Shown piece by piece: positions 1-11,067 of a DNA stretch of 64,000 nucleotides. The number at the start of each line of letters is the position of its first letter. Within the stretch, counting starts at the first letter, position 1. Where the stretch lies: positions 26,373,253 to 26,437,252 of the forward strand of contig OY978525.1 of the NCBI GenBank assembly GCA_963854835.1. Reading direction: 5' to 3'. The DNA comes from Megamerina dolium (lineage: Eukaryota > Arthropoda > Insecta > Diptera > Megamerinidae). A program made the translations under genes and the position numbers. The notes under the pieces are model-generated. The model worked only from the letters and a program-made list of their open reading frames with translations. It did no database searches and was not told the DNA's origin.

Positions 1-830
1 TACGTTGATCTGGAGACAGCATTGTCGCTTTGTGGATATCGAGATGCTGGAATCTGGTACCACCAATTACCATGTTTCGTGCTGCGGCGAAGTCGATCAG
101 CCTCATTCCGTTATCGGAGGTGTTCTGGTGGAGGCTGAATTTTCCGACAGTTGGACAAAAGGTACCCTCCTTGCCCACCCTGGCATTAAAGTCGCCAAGC
201 ACGATTTTGATATCGTGGCGGGGGCAGCGGTCATAAGCTTCTTCGAGGCGCTGAAAGAAGCTCTCCTTGGTCACATTGTCCTTCTCATCCGTCGGAGCGT
301 GGGCACATATAAGGCTGATGTTGAAAAATTTTGCCTCGATGCGGATTGTGGCCAGCCGTTCGTTCACAGGCGTGAACTGTGAGACAAGATGTCGTAGTCT
401 CTTGCTGACCAAAAATCCACATCCTAATTCGTTCCTTTCAGCATGGCAACTGTAGTAGATATCACAGGAAGCTCTTTTGGAGCAGCCCTGTCCCGTCCAT
501 CGCATTTCCTAGAGAGCGGTGATGTCAGCTCTGTGTTTTTCGAGGACATCAACCAGCTGGATAGAGGCACCCTCCCTATAAAGGGACCGGACATTCCATA
601 TCCGTAAATCATGGTCCTTTTTTCGTTTGCGGGGGTCATCAACAATAGCGGTAGTCCTTATCCGAGGCGTTGTTTTTTTCTTCACTGGGGTGATTTTTTA
701 TGTGGCGGGTCCCAAACCCAACGCACAACCTCTAGCCGAGGAGATTTTCGCCACTCACTTCAGCCGCCTCCCAGCGGGTGCCAGGAGGAATTTAAATACA
801 CAATCGGTCGCACTTAATTTTTCTGCGATA
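1..830 (-). mobile_element. Non-LTR retrotransposon, 5' part with endonuclease domain (degenerate)
   Basis: Read on the minus strand, about 690 to 1 gives one continuous frame matching the exonuclease-endonuclease-phosphatase (APE-like) domain of a non-LTR retrotransposon. Recognisable stretches in order are WNVRSLYREG, EMRWTGQG, SCDIYYSCH, GCGFLVSKRL, ICAHAPTDEKD, the catalytic-type motif GDFNARVGKEG and GMRLIDFAAARNM. Relatives are often misannotated as craniofacial development protein 2-like. The endonuclease nicks target DNA to prime reverse transcription. The frame carries a TAG at 511-509, where I expect Gln before EMRW, so this copy is not functional as read. The reverse transcriptase would lie beyond the left edge of the window. 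The family matches in style the reverse transcriptase pieces at 15291-15792 and 21800-22130. Confidence 0.85.
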
Positions 831-1687
831 ATACATCCTTGGAACATACTTACACGTTACACCTCCTTTTCTTAGAGGAACTACCCCACAAAAACGTTGA
901 TTTACATAAAAATTTTTCTTATCTCAAAATTTTTTGTAAAGTAATTCAATGTTTATTTTTAATTTTAATCTTCTCTGAAGCATATTTTTACACAAGTCTT
1001 TTATACAATCTGTTATTTTCATTTTTTTCTTTTTAGATGTTTAATTTTTTCTAATAATTAACATAGTTGAACTAATAAATAAATAAGTCCATTCATTTTC
1101 TTTTTCTTTTTTGGTTTTTGTTGCCTTTACCTAATTACATAAAATTCAAATTACTTACTTAAGTAAAATAAAAAAAAAATTAAGATCTAAACATGAGTTG
1201 AACATTCAAAAAATGTTCTGGAATTACAATATGAAAAGAAAAAACCAGACAATAAAACTAAATAATCAGCATTAAATCAGAGTACTCTTGAAAGTATTTA
1301 TGTATGTATTAACATACAATTGAAATGAAAGGAAATATAATTATACTAAAAAAATCACAATACACGAATAAGCACAATTGCAATGCCTTACAATTCATTC
1401 TTATATATATGTCGTAATTAAAAATTATTAAATCATGACTAGATGTTGCCTAACATCATTCTCATATACCTACTACTATACTTATGTAGAATCATTGAAA
1501 TGCACTTCAGTTCTTATACCTGATAATGATTTATGGTCGCCGTGAAAGAAGAAACAAAAAACAATAATAATAATAATAATAATAATAGAATATAAAAACT
1601 TTGTACGATGCGACAAACCCTTTGATATCAACAAAATTAATTAATTTAAATATTATTCTATTATTCTCATATTTACTTCCTATCTAC
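831..1687. other. AT-rich intergenic stretch, no gene seen
   Basis: No supported coding region on either strand. It contains short A and T tracts and one AAT microsatellite. The right part is the presumed 3' untranslated and downstream region of the minus-strand glycerol-kinase-like gene ending at 1688. Confidence 0.6.
1563..1588. repeat. (AAT)n microsatellite
   Basis: About eight uninterrupted AAT units. Simple repeat with no sign of function. Confidence 0.9.
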
Positions 1688-3944
1688 CTATTGTTTGCCC
1701 TGTAGAAATTTTGCAACAATTAGCAAAACAAATGTGCTTGTTAGAAATATGCTGCCTGGTATGGAACGTCTTATTGGTAGATTTCCATCACATTCACGTT
1801 GTGCAAATAATCTCAAATCTTCATCGTATGTTTCATAATTATTCCAACTCAGGCATTTTTTTACAGCATAATCCCAACGTTTATAAAGTAATTCACGTCC
1901 TGTGGATGAAATTGATATGAATTATTCGAATACAAGTAGTAAAGTATAATTAGACGTGAAAACATACGATTTGTTGTTGTTGTTGGCATAAAGGCATCTG
2001 CTGGTGGCATATACATTAGTTCGGCATGTTTTAATGATACAACTTTCATTGTTACACCCGCCGCTATCATTGCACCCAATCCAGATGGTGAGGTAGTTTG
2101 CGGTCTCTCCAGCAGGCAGCCCACAATATCGGCAATAAATTGTACAAATGTTTGATTTTCAGCAAATTCACCACCAAATATGAGGCGTTCCTTAACTTTT
2201 GTACGATCCCATGTCGGAGTATCACGTTTAAATGCTTCAAGAATTTCATAAATTTGAAATCCGGTCGCCTCATAGGCAGCCTGTGTAACATTCTCAGCGA
2301 TGGTTTGACTTGTAAGACCTAAAATAATGCTGCAAAAAATAAATATTCTTAATTTTTGTTTCCATTTGTGTAGCTTCATATACAATACCCTCTTGCATCG
2401 TAGCGCCAATATGGCGTGTATAGACCATGAAATGCAGGTACAAATGTTATTTCGGAACGCTTTGCCGCTAAACCACATTCAGCATTTAACATACTCGATG
2501 AACAAGATGACGATATCATTGAGGTCTCGCCTAAGAATGTGTTCAATACTTCAACAACATTGTCATTCGAATTAATTTCGGTATTAATGCGTAAACCATG
2601 TTTCAACCAATTCACAGTAGAACCAGCATTCGAGATGGCACCCTCCAATGCATAACAAACGGGTGCGTCAACACCCAATTGATATGCAACACTGGAGAGT
2701 AAACCATTTTCAGATTCAACAAGTTCTTGACCCGTATTTAGTAAAATAATACAACTATCATCGATGGAACACGAGTTACGTCCAACATGTATTGAAAGTT
2801 GACCCAATAGTGCTGCCGGTTGATCACCAATACACTATTGTACATTGTGAGAAACAACAAAATTTAAAAAATTGCTACAAAATCAACTTACACTTGCTAC
2901 AGGCAATCCATTTAAGGCGCCACCAATCACATAACCATAAACTTCCGAATTGGAACGTATACATGGCAATATATCTATTGGTATACGAAAGAAATCACAT
3001 AAACGTCTATCCCATTGCTTGGTGTGTATATTCATCAGTGAGGTGTAGCCAGCATTGGTGACATCGGTGCAATGAATACCATTAACTGTAGAACCGGTTA
3101 AATTCTGTAAAAACAAACATATAATTCATATAAATTATTTCAAATAACATTTAACATCACCAACATACCCATAATATCCATGAGTCCAAGGTACCAAAGA
3201 GACAATTACCATTTGCCAATGCTACAGTTACAGCGGAAACATTATCCTGGAGCCATTTAATTTTTAATGCACTAAAACACGTACTCAATGGCAAACCGGA
3301 ACGATAGCGTAAATAATCAACATTATACTTAACATTATTTAAGATTATTTTCAATATGCCAGCAGAACGACAATCGGTCCAACCTAAATGAAAATAAAAC
3401 AAAATTGTTTGTTGGATTAAGAAAAATCACTTAAGATTTACATTACGCTTGCCTACCAATTGCATTATACAAAGCTTGACCAGTTTCCTTATCCCAGAGT
3501 ACTGTTGTGCCTCGTTGATTACACACACCAACGGCAACAATATCATACGGATTAATTTCCATCATTATCAGATTTTTATGAGCAGTCTACAAGAAGTAAT
3601 AACTGATATATAAATCCATATCAAATACCAATAATAAATACCTCTACGCATTCTTGCGTTTGTTTCCATATCTCTGCTGGATCATATTCCATCCAGCCGG
3701 CATTATGTACAATCTGACGCAGCTTAATTTCATGAAATGTAAGCACTTCTGCATTTTTTGTTGAATAAATCTGAATGGAATGTAATGAGTTTGCATTATA
3801 ATTAAATAAGTTATTTATATTCTTTTCAAAAAGTATAAATGTATATACCAGAAAACGAGAATGTGTATTGCTTATGTAAATAACACCAATCAATGGCCCA
3901 AATTTTCCAAATGCTGTGCTACTGCTGCTGGTCGGGCTTGACAT
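1688..3944 (-). CDS. Glycerol-kinase-family protein with degenerate active site, tail-anchored
   Basis: Eight exons join in frame to about 600 residues: 3849-3944, 3642-3770, 3457-3586, 3169-3383, 2892-3104, 2389-2834, 1968-2329 and 1688-1899, all GT/AG. FGGY-kinase landmarks appear in order: [81 protein letters not shown] and [10 protein letters not shown]. The last 25 residues form a hydrophobic tail, like the outer-mitochondrial-membrane anchor of animal glycerol kinases. True glycerol kinases phosphorylate glycerol using ATP. Here the phosphate loop usually written DQGTSSTR is YISNTHSR (residues 23-30), NQRE is NQRG (Gly101), the substrate Tyr is Cys154, and the YGTG motif near 281-289 is replaced. 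GDQ (264-266) is kept. This suggests a non-catalytic or altered-substrate paralogue. The start is the first ATG of the frame. Family sure; activity inferred. Confidence 0.88.
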
Positions 3945-4826
3945 TTCCCGTGTATTGCATAAACTTGATTGCTAAAGATTTGTTTTATATCGCCGCTTAT
4001 TTTCTTTGTTTATTTACTGTTTATTGTACTACTTAATAATATTTGTTAGTGACACACATTGACTATTGCATAAATCCTGCAAATGGTTTTGTCAAATTTG
4101 TTGTTGTTCCGTTGCTGTAGAATTGCGCATTCGGTTGCTCATATGACAATTCAGCTAACACAGTGCTGCCACCCAGATTTAAATGCATTTTCCATAGAAT
4201 AAAATTTTTTTCTTTAATCAAAAATTTTTACTTGTAATTATTTCTTCATGTTTTAATATTTTTATATAAACTATTTAGCTATGTATCCGTATTGGTGGCA
4301 TGTATTGCATATTAAAAAAATTTGCATATAAAAATTCCACCTACTTGCACGTGTACACCCATGAATAATAAAAATTACAATTTTTTGTTTACATTTTCTT
4401 TCTCTTTTTTCCTTTCTTCTCTTGCAATCACAAAAGGCAGTGCAATTTGGCAATTCCTAATAAATTATCATTTGTGGGTAGTTATTAATATGGATTTGTT
4501 TTTAAATAGTAATAAATTATCATTCTCGTGGTACTAAAACAAATCTTGCGCTGTAATATGGAGTCAAACATACAATTTAGCACATCACGTACTATTAATG
4601 TCATTTCAGCTGAAAGAGAATTAAGGATATTTTTGGCTGCGCATAGCGTATCCTAGCGAACGAGTGGTGAAACATATACATATATACGTATGTATATAAA
4701 GTGAAGCGTGGTCAGAAACAAACAATAATTTTCAGTAACATTTTCATCAAGAACATACATACAGATATTGAAACTTTCGTATATTTTTCCAATATAAAAG
4801 CATACAAAAAGTCGATATTGGTAAAA
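3945..4826. promoter_or_regulatory. Divergent intergenic region between the kinase-like and MADF-BESS genes
   Basis: About 880 bases separate two ATGs on opposite strands, so both promoters should lie here. No clear TATA box or consensus element decides a start site. There is no other gene in the stretch. Confidence 0.45.
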
Positions 4827-6216
4827 ATGCAACGTTATGCAGATCGAGATAGTTATGGTCCTGAATTTGGTATGTCACAAAAGAAAAAAACCTTTGTTCA
4901 ATCATTGAATGTTTAAGTAAACCATTTTTTTTTTTTTCTTCAATTTCTTTTATATTTTGTACAGATGATCGTCTAATACGTTTAGTACGTGCACAGCCTG
5001 CTATATATGATGTAAATCATCATCATTACCGGCGAAATCCAGTAAGGGTTGCAATATGGGATCGCATTGCTGTGCAATTGGGAGCACCATGTAAGTTCAA
5101 TGGAGAGACGGCAATGAGTTTTTCTTTTAAGAGTCTAACTTGTGGATTTTTCAGCGAAATTTATACAAACCAAATGGAAAAATATACGTTATAATTATCT
5201 GCAAGAGAAAAAGTCTCTGGAGACGGGTCAGATTAATTCCAATGTACGTAAGCGACGCTTCACAGAGGATCTCTCATTTCTGCTGCACAAAGCACAACTG
5301 TACAATGTAAAGAAAGGTTCATACAAGTGCTCCTCCTATAACAGCTCGTGAGTAGTAAACATTTGTATAATTTAATCATCTAATACGTATATTTCATAGA
5401 GACAATGATAGCAACAGCTTTATGTATCCTGACAATACACAGAATGCACAACCGAATGGTTTTGAAATTATCGAAATCGAACAAAGCAATGATGGATCCC
5501 AGGAAGATTTCGACTTAATGGAACATTTACACAATTGTTCAAATGAGATTTTTGATAAGTATGGTGCACCAGATGTGATACCTACAACGGATAATAATAA
5601 AGATGAGCAAACAAATTCGCAACATCGGAAAAAATCAGTCACACCAAATGGATTCAAGGTGAAAGGTGAAGGCAAAGACGGAGAGACAGAAAAGGAAGAA
5701 GAGCAAAAGTTGGTAACAGAGGAGGAAGAGCACGAAGAGATGGAAGAGGGCGAGAACGAACAAAAAGCGGATGAATCGGTAGCGAAACAATGTGAAGAGG
5801 AAATTTTAAATTCGAATCCTTCATCGCCGTTACTTACACCACTTGTTATAATGGACAATGGTAAAAATGGTAATGATAATAACATCGTGGCGGATGAACG
5901 ACAATGTACTAAGGTTACAGAATGGACAAATTTCAATGACGGCGTTAATGTTACAGTTAAAAAATCATTAAAATCTAAAGCATCAACAAGCACTCAACGT
6001 GATCGTGTACCACCCTCTGAAATTATGGCAAATGCTGCTAAACGTAAATCGATGGCTGCACCATTTCCTTCCCTTACACCCATAAATGATCCGATTGAAT
6101 TGTACTGCCTCTCATTGGTAGATAGTCTACGAAATATGCCACGTTCCGAACGTGAACGTGTCAAATATGAATTTGCAAAAATACTTAAAGATGCTAAATA
6201 CAAAGATGAAAGTTAG
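4827..6216 (+). CDS. MADF-BESS domain protein (Adf1-like DNA-binding protein)
   Basis: Four exons, 4827-4869, 4965-5090, 5155-5347 and 5400-6216, join in frame to about 392 residues. The N-terminus (about residues 15-100) is a MADF domain: it opens with DDRLIRLVRAQPAIYD, then VAIWDRIAVQLG, then FIQTKWKNIRYNYLQEKK, the usual three-helix Myb/SANT-like DNA-binding fold. The middle is long and acidic, with Glu runs. The C-terminal 40 residues form a BESS motif, with the core ELYCLSLVDSLRNMPRSER and then a basic helix, used for protein-protein contact. Proteins of this architecture are nuclear transcription or chromatin regulators, expanded in Drosophila. I cannot assign a single orthologue. The start is the ATG of a 14-residue first exon; an upstream in-frame exon cannot be excluded. 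Confidence 0.85.
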
Positions 6217-6589
6217 TTGCAGTGCGATTCACAAGTGATGAGAATGCTGTACTATCCAAGTAGTATTTAAAATAACAACAGCATCAGCAGTCATAATTAT
6301 TTATTCGAATGTCTTTTACAAATGCATTAGTTTATAAGTAAATAATTTATTGTTCCGGATCTCTATTGATTAAATTTATTACATTAATTTAATTTAACTA
6401 TGCATATGTTCAGATTGAAAGTTATTTAAAAGCAAAAATTATTTTAGATCATGGAGCTGAATACTAAGCAAAAAAATATCTATATTTAGAATAATACTGA
6501 CGAGTCATAAATATAAAATATTGATTTCCTGATAACAGAAAAAAGCAAAAAATGGAGTTTTATTAAATACATATTAGTCCATTGTGGAC

Positions 6590-7635
6590 AGCAACAGTGG
6601 TCGGAAATGCAAGGAAAATCCAAACTGTAGGGCAAAGTCATGAGAAACATAACGTCCGTCACAAAATGATGAGTCTGTGGTGGAAAAACGGACTTCTACA
6701 TTCATAGAAGTTCGTCAAAGAATTAAAATTTGAGATCGGAGAAAATGATGTTACTTTCACGAAAAGTAATGTTGTTGTTGTTGTAACAGACAAACGACGA
6801 TTTCGAAATCACGAAGGTTTATGGTGTTAGGGTGTTGTTGTTCACGTCCACCAGTTCCAGGAAGATGGCAGCCTTCAGGGGGTGCGTCCACAGCGCAGAA
6901 GGGGTCAGACTGGTGGGCTTTCTGGGGCAGGCGAAAAGATGACGAGTGTCGTGCGGGCTCTGCAGGCAACGCGGGCATCTATCAGGAATACAGATACCTA
7001 TCAGGATACAGTAGTAAGTCTGAGGTAGCAATCCTTGATCCAGACCTCGGAGGTGATCCAAGAGTCCGGAGTCTGTTCCGGGGCGGAGATCCGATTGCAG
7101 TGAGAACAGCGAAAAGTAATAGTGAGGGATATTTCAGGGGGTCGAGGAAAGCAAAATTTATGGTCGATATGATTTAATTTCTGCTACATAATGGCAGGTC
7201 TACTGCAGAAAAATCGAGCATACGTGCACGAAATTTGAAGTGCAATGGGGATTTCCGTGATCAAGGAATTGACGAAAAGTAGTAGAGATCAAGGAATTCA
7301 AATTTGAAACCACCAAATGGCCACCATAAAATTGTATTCACGAGGACTAGTAGTAAGGTGGTTTTTGGGGCAAAAAATTCAAATTTCAAATAAAAATCGT
7401 AATAAAATACTAATTAAAAACTAACGTTACATTAACAAAAAGTAAACGTAAAGGGGTTTTCGGAATCAAGCACTTCAAAAGTATTGTCAAAATGATAAAA
7501 AATTAAATGGCCGCCACAAAATGCCGTACCTACTTTAGAAAAACTGACGTTAAGTTCACGAAAGGTAATGATGAGGGGGATTTTGGAGGTCAAGGGTTCA
7601 AATTTGAGATCAAAATCATACAAACTTAAAAGAAC
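6590..7635. repeat. Degenerate tandem array, about 170-190 bp period
   Basis: Related blocks recur across the stretch: ATGGCCGCCACAAAATG-like, TTCACGAAAAGTAAT-like, GAGGGGGATTTTGGAGGTCA-like and TTCAAATTTGAGATCAAAAT-like segments appear in the same order several times. The units are strongly diverged. The array is interrupted by a LINE fragment at 6771-7109. No coding capacity is credible. Confidence 0.65.
6771..7109 (-). mobile_element. 5'-truncated jockey-like LINE, 3' end of ORF2, with target-site duplication
   Basis: On the minus strand the insert encodes the C-terminal zinc-finger region typical of jockey-clade ORF2 proteins: RCPRCLQSPHDTRHLFACP followed by LTPSALWTHPLKAAIFLEL. The left edge is a GTT repeat, which is the complement of an (AAC)n 3' tail. 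An 11-base direct repeat, CGAAAAGTAAT, flanks the insert at 6760-6770 and 7110-7120, as expected of target-primed reverse transcription. The copy is 5' truncated to about 340 bases and is dead. Confidence 0.85.
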
Positions 7636-7639
7636 ATTT

Positions 7640-9099
7640 AATGCAATTTATAAATTGTTAACCATATGATACTGTGGTTTCTTAGCCTTCTTTTGTGTAT
7701 TGCTTCATTGCAAAGGGTTGAAGCTTCAGCATTGACGTGTTGTTGTATCATTTTTGCATGTTTAACAGCATATGTTATTTTCCACCCTCACAGATCTTTA
7801 TTTAGATCGTCTTTCCTTAAATACCAAGTCCACATAGCAAATAGTTTTGCATAGTGAAATAAAACAACATTTTATTAGCTTTTTTCTCATTTCGCTTATA
7901 GCCGAGTTCCAGTTTTTATTGTTTTGCTTTTAAATTCAACTTATTGAAATTTTTAGATTAAAATGTCCTAATAACCAATACATATATGTATGTATGTATG
8001 TTTGTATGTATGTTAATATATGTATGTATATGTTATATTATAAATGTATATAGGTATTTGTATGGTGTATTTTTGATTTTTAACATCATTTTGTGAATTA
8101 TGAAGGTATTTAGAAAAAAAAAAAAATGTGTAAAATATTTGAATAATCATCGCTGATTTGAATTTCAAATTCAATCATAGATAGTTTATATTTAGTTTGC
8201 AAATATTATATCTTCATACTTGCTATAATTATTATTGTAATTATGTTTTTTATTTGCATTTCATATGTATTCATATAAAAGAGAGTCCATAGGCGAAGTA
8301 TGTATATATGTATGTACGTATGTATATCGAGTTTATCAAAATCGTTTCGTTTTCATTTTCTTTTAATTGAGATGCATTTCGCTTTGTCCATTAAATAATA
8401 TTACTTAATATATGTATGTATATAGCCCATTAAAGCATCCCATTTTTAAACAAATTTACAGTTGTTTTCTTATTTTGTATGAAATTTAAACCGTAAATTT
8501 GAGTAAAAATGCCATGGTTTAACATTATTAAATTGCTTAACAGAAAATTGTTTTAGTTTCAAATATTCCTCTTGTTTTCCCCCATCTCTGTTTTTTTGTT
8601 ATAGATATTTATGTAATTCTAAATCTAAAAAAATATATATATGTAGGTCTGTAGTATGCACGTGTATATGATTAAAAGCAACAATATTTTGTTTGTTGCA
8701 AAGGAAACGATAAGCAAAAAGTGATATTAATCAACATAACATGAACATGAAATATAATAAACTGCTTTTTTAACCCTTAAATGACCACAGTATATTCAAA
8801 GATCCGATCATTAAAAATAATTTCACGCTGCTCAGAAAACTCAAGCATTTCAATTAATAATGCGATTCTTTATGCAAAAATTATTATAAGCGAAATGGCG
8901 AAAAAGAAGCACAAAATCCTTTAAAATTCTGCTCACAAACCGCCTTAAAAATATTGATATTTTGTAGTCTGGGCTAATTCCACAACTGCACTAAAAAATC
9001 TTTCGAAATTATAAAAATTAACTCGGCATACATTGGCTCTCAAATCGCAAAATCATATATCTTACTGATATTATGTAGTCGCACACTACATAAATCTGT
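7640..9099. other. AT-rich intergenic stretch with TATG-type simple repeats
   Basis: No supported gene. Imperfect TATG/TGTA repeats occur at about 7980-8030 and 8300-8330. Short ORFs are at chance level. Confidence 0.55.
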
Positions 9100-9226
9100 G
9101 GCGCGTATTCATAGTCAAAATTAAGTTTCAACTTAAAAATAGTATCGACTTTTTTGACAAATTTTCCATTAAAAAATCTATCTTAATTTAAGTTGATTTT
9201 GTTAATTTTGACTATGAATACGCGCC
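9100..9226. mobile_element. Short foldback/MITE element with terminal inverted repeats
   Basis: The ends are inverted copies: the left begins GGCGCGTATTCATAGTCAAA and the right ends with its exact complement ending in TACGCGCC. The inverted match then continues imperfectly with AAGTT-rich sequence. Total length is 127 bases and there is no coding capacity. A target duplication is unclear (perhaps TGT), so the superfamily is not assigned. Confidence 0.7.
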
Positions 9227-9229
9227 TGT

Positions 9230-11067
9230 ATGTCTAGACATTTAAAAATTAATTGAAATGCAACTCTGTGTACACCAGTTGTCATTATGCAAAGAATAAT
9301 ATCCGAATGGTCGTAAGTAATCTTTTTCTCTCATTGGGATGCCTCTACTTTTTTCGCTCTATCACATTCCCACAGATGATATTCAAAATTTATATCCCGC
9401 TACTATTTGGTTTATTATATTTTTTAATTTGTGGCAACAACGCACACAATATTTTCACCATCGTAAGGATGAATTTATCTACGATAGTCCCAATTATAAA
9501 ATATATCCATCGCCTAAAAGCTAATATATATGTACGTTTGTTAATAACAGCAATAAAATATGTGTATGTATGTATATTAAGGAATTCGCAAGAATATGTG
9601 AAAAAAAGATATTACCAGAAAACAAAAACGAAAACATTTATATGCATGCTAATTTAACAGTGCCCGCAGAACGATTGTGACAGCACTGTTAAGTGATTAA
9701 TTACATCATCTCTATATACTCTATGTTAAAATTTCTCATTTCTGTGGAAACTATGGAGATTATTTATGTATTTAGTAAATTGAATGGATTGTATTTTATG
9801 ATATATTGTACAATAATGAATTGTATGTAGAAATTTATAATTTTTTAAAAACTTAAATATTAGTATATTTAATTGAGGAAAATAAATTGTAAAACTAGAA
9901 ATTCTAGCGAACAAATAACAGCATATTATAGTACAACATGTCAAAATTGATGACTATGCAATTATTTGCACATTTCTCTCTGTAATGCAGATTGATGAAA
10001 AATAAGTTTTATAAATGTGTATATATGATTTTTTATATAACGAGTTTGATTCGTTGCTTTGAATAAATTTATTTAAAAACAAAAACACATCCTTTGAAAT
10101 CAATAGTGATAAAAAAAAAATAGCAAAGCAAGCAAGTTTGAAATAGTTTCATTTTTGTTGCTTTGCATCACATAGAACTTTGAAACTTTTGGCTGTTGTA
10201 AATTCACAAAATATTGCAAAATTATTATGGATTAGATAAGATGATTTTGAAAATACACATTTCAATGTACAAATCTCGTAGTTATAAGTATATGAATATA
10301 ATTTAAATAACGAAACTAGGGGGATGTGTATAGCAACCAATTTCTTATATGCTTCTTATGCTCGAAAAACAAAAAATTCCTTTTTCAATTTTCATATGAG
10401 GTGTGTGAGTCATATTTCATAAGTGAAAATGAAAGCATTAACATGTATATGCATAAGTCATTTGATTTGTTGAGCGAAATTTTGAATAAAAATGTATTTC
10501 GTTATTTCATGACAATAGTAATAGTGCATTAATTTTTTTTTTTTTAATTTAAAGTTTATGAAAATGAATATCTTAAAATTAGTTTCAGCAACGAATTAAA
10601 TAATTTTTTTTTTTCAAAGTGTGTACATGTATAGATGTGCATTAAGAAAATATTCTTATAAAAACAAAATAGTGATGTGAAAAAAATACAAAACCAAAGA
10701 GCATTTCATATGCAAAACACTTAAAATTCTATGACTTCTATCTGTGGAAGAAAAAGTCTTCTTAGTTTGTTTTTGCTGATTCTTAGCTTAGCTATGCTTT
10801 CTTTTCTTCCTTTTCTTGTTTCATTTTGTTCCATTCTCAACTACCCGTCATCAAATCCATGACTGCTTATATATAAAATGCTGGTTTCTTCTTCTTCTTC
10901 TTCTTCCTTTTCTTACGTTTCTTTAGACGTACGCTTCTTGTTGCAATTCCGCCATTGCTACTACTGCTGCTGTTGTTGTTGTTATTGTTAGTGTTACTGG
11001 TGGTGTTTTTTATCGAAATAATATTTTTGTGCTCATTAAAATCGTCAACATTGAATTGCACCCCTTC
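9230..11067. other. Intergenic region and Hsf 3' flank
   Basis: AT-rich. The right part is downstream of the Hsf stop codon at 11070-11068 and must include its 3' untranslated region. It carries a CTT-rich stretch at about 10888-10915 that reads as poly-Lys on the minus strand, which I regard as untranslated. No other gene is supported. Confidence 0.5.

Noticed and set aside
7666..7854. Plus-strand hydrophobic ORF of about 60 codons
   Set aside because: Short, AT-driven and at chance frequency; no homology recognised.
9253..9657. Plus-strand ORF of about 134 codons with hydrophobic segments
   Set aside because: Composition is that of AT-rich DNA (Phe, Ile, Tyr, Lys), with no domain, splice context or family similarity.
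10867..11061. Minus-strand ORF with Asn, Ser and Lys runs just after the Hsf stop
   Set aside because: It lies in the Hsf 3' untranslated region and its runs come from simple CTT and GTT repeats; no domain or splice link.
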